The notes beneath the pieces were generated by a model, which saw nothing but the letters and a program-made list of their open reading frames with translations, did not search any database and had not been told where the DNA came from. A DNA stretch of 64,000 nucleotides, taken from NCBI GenBank assembly GCA_022393335.1, contig JAJEKB010020927.1, forward strand, positions 1 to 64,000, given 5' to 3'. The first letter of the stretch is position 1. Each line of letters opens with the position of its first letter. This DNA comes from Macrotrachela quadricornifera (taxonomy: Eukaryota > Rotifera > Eurotatoria > Philodinida > Philodinidae). The position numbers were made by a program, and so were the translations under genes. Shown here piece by piece: positions 1 to 10,457 of the stretch.

Positions 1-639
1 ATCCATCTTCACAAAGATTGATTCTTTCTCTCTGCAAAGCCTCACACAAGGCTATCACGATCAATTCACTTCGACATGTATTAATGTATCGTTTGGAATA
101 ATATCTCTCTCTGCTCGAGTAAATATAATATTTTTCAAGAATTTTCTTCGCATTATCTTCAAGAATTTCCACTGAATCTCTGAGGAGATTGAAAAGAAGA
201 CTTTCAATAAAATCGATTTGTTGATATATTGCCAAAGAATTCATTCTTCTTCTTCGTCTAGATTGATTGAGAAAGAAAACTTTTAGTTGATATCGATTAT
301 TGATAATCAATAATAAAATATTTTGTTTTTGTATATTTAAGTTAATCAATTAATATCAACATTTCACTAATCATCGAAATCGAATTATCAAAGCGTTTAA
401 GTGATTTATTTTTCGTTTACGCAATGAGAAAGCTGTACTCTACAAATGAAAAGAGAAGAGTAGAAGACACATGCAAATTGATCTTAAGAAATACTAAAAC
501 ATGTAAAATGGATAGGAATAGAACAAAGCAAGAATTATTGAAAAGTAAAATGATAAAATAGTATAAAAAAGAAAAAGCGAGAAATTCTTCAATTAGAGGA
601 AAGGAAGAGCATATATATATATATATATATATATATTGT
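1..639. other. gene-free stretch with an (AT)n microsatellite
   Basis: I see no convincing coding potential here. A pure AT dinucleotide run occupies about 611-636, immediately after the 3' end of the FAD oxidase gene, which lies on the minus strand. The rest is ordinary AT-rich sequence. Confidence 0.6.
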
Positions 640-2130
640 TTAAGAGTCATTTGAAGGTTCTACTGGCCAAACTAGAGGCTTCATAGAGTAAGATGTTGAA
701 TCTTCTGAAGCAAACATATCTCGATAAAAACGATACCAATTACTTTGAAAGCGTTCTTGTGGATCGTATAATTTTTTAAGTTGGAGAAATTCAGCAAATT
801 GTGGATAACATGTTTCAACTTGTTGACGAGTAGCATATTTATGATAAGTCAAAAAGTAGCTACCACCACGCTTAATAGCCATATCAATTAGACGACGAAA
901 AGCAGCAGCTGAGTGTTCTATACCAGCAGGTGTATGAACAGTATTTAGATTAAAGATAGTACAAGCATAAGATTTTTTTGCCCAAGTCAAAAAACATTCA
1001 TTATCTTGTTCAATTAATCGAACAGTTCCATAGACCATGTTAACATTATTGGTTACAAAATCTTCTCGAGCTTCAGCTAAAAATTCAGGTAATTGAGAGC
1101 GAGGAACATAAATTTCGGTGATGATTTCAGTAGCTTGTTCTGTTCCACCAAGACGATGATCAAGTTCATGATGATAATCATCCAGATAAATAGCCAATTG
1201 ATGAGTATCAGATGCATAAATTTGACCGGATGTAGAGAGATAATAAGTGGAATACTGACGAAAAGCTTCAGCTTTGTCAGCATGAGAAAGATAAAAAAGT
1301 TCACTCCAATTATCTTCAGAAAGCTCTTGTTGAGCATTTGGTAATATTGAAGATGAATCAACAGGTCGATAACAAGAAAAAACACCTCGATATAAAAAAT
1401 CATCCGATTTATCATTAGTAGAAAATTGAAAATCACCATAGAGAAATCCATCTTGGATACGTTGTTCAAAAGCTTCTGGTACTTTATCAACTGTAATGAC
1501 TTCTACTATTCGCTGTAATTTTTGTCGAGGTAATAAACGTAATTTTACTGAATATATTACACCAAATAAACCATAACCACCACTCGCCAGTCTGAACAAT
1601 TCGTGATTTTCTTGCCGACTGCACTGATGAAACTTCCCCGCTGCATCAATTAAAGTAAAGGATTCAACATTAGAAACAAAAGGTTGCATCTTCAATCCTC
1701 GACCATGTGCATTGCATGATAATGTTCCACCAATGGACAATCGATCTGCTCCAGTTTGCTTCTGAATGATGCTCCATTGTTGTGACCAAGGAAGATCTTT
1801 TTGTGTTTCAATAAGATAACTAATCAATTGTGGCCATTGTATTCCAGATTCAATTTCAATAAGACCTTTTTCTTTATCAAAGTTTAATACTCGATTTAAT
1901 TGAGTTGTATCTATCAATATAGTATCAGTACCAAATTGTTGAGCACCCATAGCATGTCGACCTCCAGCGATAGAAATAAACTGATTCTCTTGAGCAGCTT
2001 TCAATACAATCTCTTGAATAGATTCTGCTGAATCCACCTTGATGATTTCAGTCACTCGAGTAGAATTTAATTGTGAATGGATATCATTAACAGTTATTGT
2101 ATCAGATGACATAGTTAAATTAATTTCCAA
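640..2130 (-). CDS. FAD-linked oxidase (PCMH-type FAD-binding domain), single exon
   Basis: One uninterrupted 496-codon frame. The N-terminal half is a PCMH-type FAD-binding domain of the vanillyl-alcohol oxidase superfamily. SIAGGRHAMGAQ (residues 53-64) carries the histidine that often binds flavin covalently, and IGGTLSCNAHGRG (133-145) is the second FAD-contact segment. A GGYGLFGVIYSVKLRLLP stretch follows. The C-terminus has the YDPQERFQSNW-type ending seen in sugar-lactone and berberine-bridge-like oxidases. The substrate cannot be read from the sequence. There is no signal peptide. A second methionine at residue 7 is an alternative start. Absence of introns, while most neighbouring genes have them, together with a domain order close to bacterial oxidases, suggests acquisition by horizontal transfer (inference). 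Downstream is an (AT)n run. Upstream, a short divergent frame starts about 76 nt away. Confidence 0.9.
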   Translation of the reverse strand: MEINLTMSSDTITVNDIHSQLNSTRVTEIIKVDSAESIQEIVLKAAQENQFISIAGGRHAMGAQQFGTDTILIDTTQLNRVLNFDKEKGLIEIESGIQWPQLISYLIETQKDLPWSQQWSIIQKQTGADRLSIGGTLSCNAHGRGLKMQPFVSNVESFTLIDAAGKFHQCSRQENHELFRLASGGYGLFGVIYSVKLRLLPRQKLQRIVEVITVDKVPEAFEQRIQDGFLYGDFQFSTNDKSDDFLYRGVFSCYRPVDSSSILPNAQQELSEDNWSELFYLSHADKAEAFRQYSTYYLSTSGQIYASDTHQLAIYLDDYHHELDHRLGGTEQATEIITEIYVPRSQLPEFLAEAREDFVTNNVNMVYGTVRLIEQDNECFLTWAKKSYACTIFNLNTVHTPAGIEHSAAAFRRLIDMAIKRGGSYFLTYHKYATRQQVETCYPQFAEFLQLKKLYDPQERFQSNWYRFYRDMFASEDSTSYSMKPLVWPVEPSNDS

Positions 2131-2206
2131 TGAAAAATGATTTATCTACAATATATAAATTAGTTCAAACTAATATTACTTATGGATAGTAAGAAATTAG
2201 TTTAAT

Positions 2207-2329
2207 ATGACAAAACGTAAGAAAAAGAACAGACTCACAATAACAGCAGTAAGAAAAAAGTTTGACCTTGTTCTTCAATTTAAATGTCAGCAATGTGCAG
2301 ATGATGATGAAATTACTTTTAGCGAATGA
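2207..2329 (+). CDS. short basic ORF, 40 codons, doubtful
   Basis: ATG at 2207 opens a 40-residue frame with a lysine/arginine-rich head (MTKRKKKNR) and one C-x-x-C pair (FKCQQCADDD), ending in TGA. A GTAAGT-like donor overlaps the stop region, so it could be the first exon of something longer, but no matching downstream exon was found. The basic head plus CxxC weakly recalls the start of elongation factor ELOF1; I do not regard that as established. It is divergent from the FAD oxidase. Confidence 0.15.
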   Translation: MTKRKKKNRLTITAVRKKFDLVLQFKCQQCADDDEITFSE

Positions 2330-2330
2330 A

Positions 2331-3182
2331 GTAAGTAAACGACATTCTCTGTTGCTTATATATGTTTCTTTTTTTCAAACAGAAGCAATCATAATAATAA
2401 ATATAAAATTCATTTACTCTATCGTTTTACAGCAATTATTCGTCGTATTATTCATCATATACAAAGAGAATACAAATTTTCTCCATCATTTCTTTTCATT
2501 CGCTTTTATTTCTGTCTTTTTTAAAATAAATATTGTATGCTTCTCTTCGTATGGTGAATTGACAGGTATTTGCTATACGACGAAAAAAAATCAGTTTTAT
2601 ATTTCTTATTATAATTGCTCTCATTTGAAAAATAAGGAATATGACAGTGTTGTACAGATGACAAAATAAATCATATGAAAACAGCAGAACGAACGATCTA
2701 CATTCTTCACTTACCTATGTAGGTAACTTCGTCATCATCGACATATTCATGACATTCAAATTGGCAAATAAGGTCATTTGGATACACAATAATAAATTTA
2801 ATATAATGAAAAATCTCGCAAAAGTAAGAATGTTTCAAGACATTAAATATAAATCTTTATACATTATAAAGTGAAAAGAAAAACTGAAAGTTGTATAAAA
2901 ATCGAAACACTTTTTCTCATCAGTTGTAACTAATTAATTATTATAATTCAGCGGAGAATTACTCACTGCAAATAATAATCAATATACCTTGAGTATGACT
3001 GAATATTCACTAGATTGAAATGACCCAAAGAAAAAATTCTTTTTCTAATAGAGTGTAATATTTTTTTAAGATGCAACAATATTATTAACTTCAATTTATT
3101 GTATCAAAATTAATTTATAATTAACTGTTACAGATTTTTCATATCAATTTAAGATTGTTTCTTATTGTCAGTTCGTTATAAT
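2331..3182. other. gene-free stretch
   Basis: Low-complexity AT-rich sequence. A 135-codon frame across 2262-2669 lacks an ATG start and has T-rich, low-complexity translation, so I do not treat it as a gene. Confidence 0.5.
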
Positions 3183-3839
3183 CAGCGGCAGCGCAAATGA
3201 GGGGGGAAGGGGGAGGGTACTCCTGCTCTGCTTCTGGTAATAATTTTCTCCGATTTTAAGAGAAACTACGACTAAAATTTTCTCTCATTTGAAGAGAAAA
3301 TTCATCTAAAATTCCCCGAAATCGGCAGCAAAGACCCCGATTGAAGTGTTCAAAGAATTTGTTGCTCATAATCAAAAAAAAATCTCTCACATTATTAGCA
3401 AGAGCATTTGATTATCTTTTGATAATGCTTGTCACGGTCGCAAATGTAGAAAGATCCTTTAGCATAATGAAAATTATAAAAAAACATATTGCAAATGACG
3501 ATGAATGATGAACAATTATATCCATTGTTATGATGTACATTAGAAACATTAATTACGGATGAATTACAGAATACAGGAGTTCTTGAAAATGGTTAAATAA
3601 CAAAACTGGCCGTCGAATTTAGATTCACCAGTATCTATTTTCTTTTTGTTTCAAGTTTTTAAGAAAATTTAATAAATATATTAACGAACTAATGTTACTT
3701 ATTTAGTAATATTTTAATCATCTACAATCTGAAACGTTGAACTTTTTTTCTAGATTCTCTGATTTTCAAAAATTTTCATATTTTCTCCCATTTCTAAAGT
3801 ACATCCCGCCCCTGCTTTTAGCCCTTCGCGCCGCCACTG
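3183..3839 (+). mobile_element. degenerate hAT transposon relic with terminal inverted repeats
   Basis: The left end reads CAGCGGCAGCGC. The right end, reverse complemented, reads CAGTGGCGGCGC. Both have the CAG-GGCGGCGC look of hAT ends. Inside is the decayed C-terminus of a hAT transposase. Total length is about 657 bp, so it is internally deleted. The 8-bp flanks (GTTATAAT and ATCATACC) agree at only about half their positions, so a target-site duplication is not demonstrable. G-rich tracts follow the left end. Confidence 0.75.
3331..3596 (+). pseudogene. hAT transposase C-terminal dimerisation domain, broken
   Basis: In one frame, 3391-3507 encodes VTVANVERSFSIMKIIKKHI, matching the hAT dimerisation signature (VTVASAERSFSKLK...). 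Just upstream, another frame gives PIEVFKEFVAHNQKK, the usual preceding segment. Frameshifts and a stop separate the pieces, and a stop follows the signature within a few codons. Non-functional remnant inside the hAT relic. Confidence 0.8.
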
Positions 3840-4288
3840 ATCATACCATCTCTCAAATGTACGAAATAAATCATCATCGGTGCTTCTCACTTTTACACTT
3901 GTTTCGTCCTAGCCTTCTATCGGTATATCTGTTCTTTACATTTTTTTCTTGTCATTATTTTTAACTTTGATTTTTGTTCAGAAAATTGATTCTGATTAAT
4001 TGAACTAGATAGATTTGGAACAATGAAATCTTTTCATGTTAAATAAAAGTTTAAAGCATGATTGAAAATAAATATATGTATAGATAGATAAAAAGAGAAA
4101 CATATTTATTTGTCTTTATTAATCTGAAGATACAAAATATATGCTGTTTATCCACCCGTTTCGTCTAACGCAGTTGATTTTGTGGATCTCGTATACTTCA
4201 TACAATGATATAAATATCGATAGTTTTTGATAAAATATTCATTCAAATATATCTATTCTTCATTATATCGATTAAATAAGAAAAGATA

Positions 4289-4849
4289 ATGGCAAATGAT
4301 TTAGTAAATGGATAATCAAAGATATCTCCAATAGTAATTAACATGATTCCTGAAAAAGGTTCAAGTCATTTTTCAGATTTGGATATACCAAGTTTATCAA
4401 ATGAATAATTTCAAGCATTATTAGATTGTATAAGTGGGTTTTCTCCAATAATTTTAGTACCAACAGCTCTTGGAAATCCTGATCCATTTGGCCTTGCTGC
4501 ATTTGCATTATTTTATAGTGGTATAGCACAATTTGCAGCTGAAATATGGGAATTTCGAATGACACATTTGGTGCAACTGTATTTACAAGTTATGGAGCTT
4601 TTTGTATGTCATTTGCTGCTTATGCTCATTGAATTGTTCCAACAATATCAAGTACTAACAAAGGTAGAAAAAGCTACTGGGATATTTTTATTACCATGGT
4701 TTATATTTATACTTTGTATGAATGTTGCTGCCTTTAGAATATCAAGACTTTTATTTATTTTATTTTCAGTCCTTAATTTAACATTTTTATTATTAATTAT
4801 TGGAAACTTTAGTGGTTGGGAAAAGACTATTTTACCACTTGGAGTTTAG
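4289..4849 (+). pseudogene. GPR1/FUN34/YaaH (SatP-type) acetate/succinate permease, decayed
   Basis: Family members are small six-helix membrane transporters for acetate and succinate. From ATG 4289 the frame contains two stops, then ALGNPDPFGLAAFAL, matching the family NPAPLGLxAFAL signature. FYSGIAQFAAEIWEF follows (family: YGGLAQxxAGxWEF), and then a one-base loss. The next frame reads NDTFGATVFTSYGAF (family: GNTFGATAFTSYGAFW), followed by a stop. After a further shift comes GIFLLPWFIFILCMNVAAFR and TFLLLIIGNFSG, the family's helix-4/5 region. About 30 residues normally found between the first two motifs are missing. At least two frameshifts and several stops make it a clear pseudogene. 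The family is microbial and fungal and rare in animals, so this is probably a decayed transferred gene (inference). Confidence 0.88.
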
Positions 4850-5110
4850 ACTCGACCAAAAGAAAATTAAATAAAACATTAACTTTAGCTTTTTTTACTT
4901 TCTTCTTTATATATATGCCACTTGTTGGATGTATTAATAAACAAATTGTTTGTATCATTAAAATATTTTTTATTAGAACATCAATATCACTTGAAGATTT
5001 ATTCTAAATAACTTTAACGATTCTTTTCAAATAAGAATAATTTATTGCCGATTATGAAGAAAAAGGAAAAGTTATCTATATATTTGATATTTACTATTTC
5101 TCTTATTATT

Positions 5111-5138
5111 TTTATTATTATTATTATTATTATTATTT
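5111..5138. repeat. (TTA)n microsatellite
   Basis: Trinucleotide TTA/ATT run of about nine units, lying between the permease pseudogene and the tRNA gene. Confidence 0.8.
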
Positions 5139-5281
5139 CATTTTGCTTTGTTTTGAAGTCATTCTAGAGAATTTTATCGAATAGAATTAATCTTTTTTAA
5201 CAAACGAAAAATAAAATAAAAGAATGAACTAATGTGATATAGTTGTTTGAATTAAATATAAATATCAATGATTTTTAAAAT

Positions 5282-5290
5282 AAAAAAAAA
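5282..5290 (-). terminator. pol III T-run terminator of the tRNA-Thr gene
   Basis: A run of A on the plus strand reads as a T run on the tRNA strand, starting about 6 nt after the mature 3' end. This is the usual RNA polymerase III stop signal. Confidence 0.8.
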
Positions 5291-5296
5291 AGTGAA

Positions 5297-5368
5297 TGCC
5301 TCCACGCAGGATCGAACTACGGACCTCCAGTTTACAAGACTGGCGCTCTACCACTGAGCTATAGAGGC
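5297..5368 (-). tRNA. tRNA-Thr (anticodon TGT)
   Basis: On the minus strand a 72-nt cloverleaf folds. The acceptor stem pairs GCCTCTA with TGGAGGC (one G-T pair), with discriminator A. The A box is TAGCTCAGTGG, the anticodon stem pairs CCAGT with ACTGG around the loop CTTGTAA (anticodon TGT, reading ACA), and the B-box region is AGTTCGATCC. No intron. The template shows a long A run at 5282-5290, giving a T-run pol III terminator just past the 3' end. CCA is not encoded. Confidence 0.97.
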
Positions 5369-6929
5369 ACATTGACCTTAAACGCATGATAAATTCTGAA
5401 AAATTACTAACAAAATTTAATAACGGAAAAGAAAAGTAACAAAATCATTCTGATCACCATTCTTAGAATCGGTTCTTTCAGATGCTTCGTTTTCCTGATT
5501 ATCTGACAAAGTTCTTTTTATATATAGTACAGCTAACATTCTTGCGGTAACGTCGAAAACTCTAGAAAATTCATTAATCTATCAAAGCTAAGTATGTTCT
5601 AACTTTTGCGTCTCGTTCTTCGATATGATCTCGATCTATCTTTCCATTTCCATTGAACTTTAAGGGTGGGGGACCATTTCTTATCTCTTTAATCAATTAC
5701 TATTGTACTTATCCGTCCAACAACAATGCATGACTAATTGATAGATCGATGGCGATAGTATTTATAGATGGTCCTTTGTCATTTATACAGCCCGTTGTTT
5801 ATATATATATATGTATAGTTATTAATATCATCAGATCACTAACATTTATATCGATCGAACAGAGCACCTCGTAGATCTCTCAATGCTGATAGCTATCACA
5901 AACTGAATGTTTATTGTTTCTTATATAGTGTATGTTGTATCTTCTCTTTAAAAAATAAACTAATTCTATTGTATGAAACTCTTATCGATGTCTTATTCCG
6001 GATTTGTGATTTTCTAAATTTTTCCACTGTTAGAATTTTTGTTTTCTACATTTTGCGACATATTCTCAATGTCAATTCAAATATGATTGGTTTTCTTTAT
6101 AATATAAGCAAAAAATACTGTTAATTCACTCGACATGAACCATGCTTGAAGGTCATTCAAAAGTGTAATAAAAAAGAAATTTAAATATATAAATGAATCC
6201 AAATTAAGAGAGAGTCCATCAAAGTAAATTCAGTAAACTGCATTTGTTTCAAATTCAATATTACTAAAACGAGATGTGTTTTAATCTAAGTTTTTAGGAT
6301 GGTTAAGGCGGTATTTGAGAAATCATTCATCGTAATTTCATGTTAAATCTTTCAGATCAAATGAGTGTCAAATCACTTTAGGAGCGTAATCAACTCTGCC
6401 ATAAACAATTTTTTCCATAAATTGGACAAGGATTTTTATCGCGTTGCAACTTCATATACTCTTATCATCAGCAGACTAATGTCTTAAATGAATAGGATAG
6501 CAATAAATTATATAAATACTTGTCTACATATAAACTAGTTTCTATTAACGTTTAGAACTTATAATACATTCTTTATATTTGGCATCATTCACGCTATAAT
6601 ACTCAATGCCAGAATTTTGTTTTAGTTAGAGCTGTGTCTGAATACTAAAACGCTTGCGACATTATCTATCTTTTTTTCAGGCTTCTTATGATTAAATCAG
6701 TGCTTAAAAATGGACGCCAAGGACAAAGTTAAGCCGAATAATATCAATTTACTACTTACGATATTTTTTTCTTTCGATTAAAGTATCAATAAGATACCGA
6801 GAGATATTAGGGCTTGAGAAAATTGTCAGATGAATCGATTTGTTATGCTTATCAATCCTTTAAATACTGATATTAAATGCATCAAAATATCCAATTGCTC
6901 TTGAAAATCTACGAGAAGCCATTTTTATC
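5369..6929. other. gene-free stretch
   Basis: No coding or RNA signal recognised. Contains a short (AT)n run near 5800-5812. It separates the tRNA from the secreted-peptide gene. Confidence 0.5.
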
Positions 6930-7184
6930 ATGACTAATCAAATCATTGCTATCCTTATTTCTGTTCTTCTCTGTAATACTCTTTTGGTTTCAGCCAATCC
7001 TGCTGCATCTATTGAAGAACAAAGCCGTGCTATTTCATTAACAAACAATTTTCGATTATCAAATTCACTCTGTCGTCCAATGCTATGTAACAAGCCATGT
7101 TTTTGCGGTAGCTATCGTGATCATCGTGGATGTGATACCTGCAATTGTCGTCCATGTGATGGTAGTGGATTTGGTGACATTTGA
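6930..7184 (+). CDS. small secreted eight-cysteine peptide, antistasin-like spacing
   Basis: An 84-residue single-exon protein. Residues 1-22 form a signal peptide (hydrophobic IIAILISVLLCNTLLV, likely cleavage after SA). The mature part ends in a compact cysteine-rich module with Cys at 48, 53, 57, 59, 68, 71, 73 and 76. The spacing is C-x4-C-x3-C-x-C-x8-C-x2-C-x-C-x2-C. The CGxxxDxxGCxxCxC core is typical of antistasin-type protease-inhibitor domains, though here it is short and single. It is therefore probably exported and disulphide-rich; inhibition of a protease is only a hypothesis. A second eight-cysteine peptide gene lies about 3 kb downstream on the other strand. Confidence 0.8.
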   Translation: MTNQIIAILISVLLCNTLLVSANPAASIEEQSRAISLTNNFRLSNSLCRPMLCNKPCFCGSYRDHRGCDTCNCRPCDGSGFGDI

Positions 7185-10139
7185 GCAATAGCTTAATTTC
7201 TATTTTGATTGAATAATTGATAAATATAGTTCAAGAAAAAAAGAATATTCAGTTATTTTATACTAAGCTCATTTGATTTGAAAAGATAGTTTATAATCAT
7301 TCAAATGAATTGATTTTGAACTGATTTAACATTTAATTCAAATATGTTGAGTCTTTCAGCAAGGACAAAATCGATAAGAGTAGCTGTTCACACCCATCCT
7401 CATCCTATTCCTCAAGATGAGATAGTAGTTATCGAGGTGTGCTGTAAATTATGTGAAGATTGAATCTTTGAAAATCGATTTTGGACGAGATAGAGGATGG
7501 CAATGTATCTCTTTTTCTGTACCGTCCATCTTTGTTTAGAACACGACAAATCGACGAATGCCACTAGCACGTGAGTTGTTTTCTCCACAGAAACAGGAAA
7601 AAAAATAAGCTACATTATCTCTAATAGATCTTGAAAACCATTTTTTGATCGTGCTGGTATGCTCATCGACAATGCACCACTATTAAAATATATCTTATTT
7701 CTACTCAATATCGCAATAAAATACTGAATAATAAATCGAAGTCATCATAAAAAGGGACATGATATAATTTCATTTCTGGCTACTAAAAAGGATTTATATG
7801 AAAATGATTAAAAAAATAAAACAAAGAATTATTTTAAAAATTAATCAAACATTTTTAATTGTTGAATAATAGATCTCAACAAAGAACATGAAAAATGGCT
7901 GTACATAAATTTTTCAATAAAATCTGCTAGATGTTGAGAAGACAAAATGAAAAAATGGATTATTTATTATACCTTACACGTTATCTATGCAATCAAATCA
8001 TATATTTTGATCATATATTTATCTTTGGAAAGTAATTCTTATATTAATGTAAGCATTTTATTAAAATTGATTATTGCCTTCTTTCTTTCCTAACGACAAA
8101 AACAAGCTTCTAATGAAAATCATTTGTACCATTCATTGTTTGTAGTGTGGCACTTTCTACCTGTCATTCGTTGCCCGTAGCATCATTCCACATACGTGTG
8201 AAGCTTTCTGTTGCGTACCGCATAATTTTACCACCAATGATATTCCAAGGTCGAAGAGATGGATGAACGAACCGACGTAACTATAGTCAGCCGGCTCGAT
8301 CCCATCCAGAAATTGATCGTCAAGTATACTATATACCGCAAATTTATTCTTTTCTTTCATTATTGCAAAATCACGAAACCATTCGTAAACTTCTTTGATG
8401 AAGAAAGGATCTAAATTGTAGTCACGAATCGGATCAAATGGCACTCCATTTTAGACAACTTATCACAAATCTTACATGATAAAGAAAAGAAAAAAGGTAG
8501 TTCTAATTTGCACTTACATATACAGAGAAGAGATAAGAAGTAATCATGTACATCATGTAACAAGAAGCAAAATGTAGCAAAAACTCACTCATATGCTGCT
8601 GCTTCTTCATCATACCACTAGGTGCTGTTCTGTACTGGAGAAGAAAAAACGACGGTTTCTAAATTTGAGCTAAGTTTTTAGATGTAATTAGTCTATATAG
8701 AATGTGTGGAAAGTTGAGTTATCAAAAAATCATAGGTGTAGATTGTATATGTTAAAATGTATTGTTACATGTTTATCTTAAGTGGGAAAATAATTATCGA
8801 ATAGCTCAGAAAAATAAATAATATTTTTCAACAAGATGCTACATGTGTTTTGAATCTATTAGATTAGGCAAATAGCACATTTTATTCGGATACATCTTTT
8901 TATCAAACATTGTAACTTATACGTGGATGACAATCATGTTTAGCTTGCCTTTTTATATATATCAGGCTTAGGTGATTTATACGTATATGATACGAACGTC
9001 AGTTTGAATACGCCGAAATAATGGTTATAGACGTAATACAATCGGCTGTATAACCGTGGGAAAGAATTTTGCTTGAAGCTTAATTTTATTGGTCGCCGAT
9101 CAGTAAATAAGAACCATTATGAAGAGAGTGCTCTCAAACGGTTTATATACGTTTTCAATGAAGGAACATGAGAACTAGCCATCAGTTGATGAAAAAGTCT
9201 AGAGATCTACGGTCTGTTTTATTGCATTATAGATCCATTTTACAGCTGTTTTAATCAGAAACAGTTCTAATCTGTCTTCATCGTTCAGAAGTTATATTAT
9301 ATGGCTAAACAACATATAAATATACATTTAAATAATCGATAATCATGTTTGAGTAAAACACGATTTTACATAATATTTTTCTAAATTGATTTTTGTCGCC
9401 ACGGTGTATGTAAACAAACACCGGACGATGCTGAAATAGGAGAGATTGAACTTTTTGAATTATAATCTGATCAAAAGTTATGTGGCATGCATTGCTGAGA
9501 GATAGGTCCATGAAAAACACAAAGCAAGTATTGTAATATTACTCATCACAGTTGGGTAATGAGTCAATATGTTGAACTCCATTTTCATCTGCTGAAGAAT
9601 CTTTAAAATAAAAAATTAATCAATAAACTCATCGTCACTTTTTTTCTACATCACTATTCGAAATAGAAAATGAATGAAATTACGTTTGGATACTGATCAA
9701 TGTTTGAATTTTATTTTTGAAAATTTGTTAAAATTCAAGAATAACTCAAAGGAATTTAACCAGGCTACTACTCCTCTCTTGACCTAACTTCTTCGTACTG
9801 TCCCTACTCAAGACTTTTAGCAAATTCAACGTATCGTACTGATCTAATTCAGACCGAGTCCAAACTGAGTTTCTCGATTAATCAGCAACTCAATTCGATT
9901 TAACTCTCAAATGCACGGAATCGTATATTCACTTATTCCATGTCAGTTTGACCCAATTTGAAGAGGAGAGCAATCATGTTCGAGAATAATTGGAGACAAT
10001 GATTATCGAAACGAAAATTCTGTCGGAGAGTGGTTTGTACCTGGAAAATCTTTCTCAAAAAGTCTATAAAAGAATAGATTCAACAACAAGTTATATCATT
10101 TATTGGTGGATATCAATGGTAAGAACAGGTCCTAGAAAT
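7185..10139. other. gene-poor stretch between the two secreted-peptide genes
   Basis: No recognised gene. A 95-codon minus-strand frame at 8157-8444 starts from GTG and resembles no family I know. The motif TCCTCAAGATG near 7414 recurs near 19160, hinting at an old dispersed repeat. Nothing else stands out. Confidence 0.4.
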
Positions 10140-10457
10140 TTATTTTTTCTTGCCAAGATTCAGATTCCAATTCGAAAAATCGAGAACAAGATTGGACCAA
10201 TCGATTTGTGGAAAGATAATGCCAGTAAAATTGAAGTTGAAATTTGGTATATATTCAAACGAACATTGTGTACATCGAAATGGACATCCACATGGATCAT
10301 CCGGTGTTAATGTTGAACCACATATGCAGATTGATATGTCGTTGAGACACATTCGTTGTTCACATGGTATGTTGTCCGTTTCTCGACGAGTTGGAATGGC
10401 CTGAATAGCAAATACAAGACCAATTGCAATAGTGACTATAACAAGTAGATTCTTCAT
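10140..10457 (-). CDS. small secreted eight-cysteine protein
   Basis: A 105-residue single-exon protein with a clear signal peptide (MKNLLVIVTIAIGLVFAIQA). Eight cysteines follow at 32, 37, 44, 46, 56, 58, 62 and 65. Spacing is C-x4-C-x6-C-x-C-x9-C-x-C-x3-C-x2-C, including a CICGS step that mirrors CFCGS in the peptide at 6930. The C-terminal 40 residues are asparagine/phenylalanine-rich with paired NFNFN and NWNLN motifs and a KKK end. No transmembrane segment after the signal, so probably secreted. The relation to the 6930 peptide is inferred from cysteine spacing only. Function unknown; an inhibitor or defence-type peptide is possible. Confidence 0.8.
   Translation of the reverse strand: MKNLLVIVTIAIGLVFAIQAIPTRRETDNIPCEQRMCLNDISICICGSTLTPDDPCGCPFRCTQCSFEYIPNFNFNFTGIIFPQIDWSNLVLDFSNWNLNLGKKK

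Noticed and set aside
2262..2669. 135-codon plus-strand frame
   Set aside because: Starts from TTG, low-complexity hydrophobic translation, no family resemblance, overlaps another short frame.
8157..8444. 95-codon minus-strand frame
   Set aside because: Non-ATG start with a stop just upstream; attempted splicing to an upstream segment (8490-8610) did not keep the frame; no family recognised. Composition is protein-like, so a transcript would revive it.
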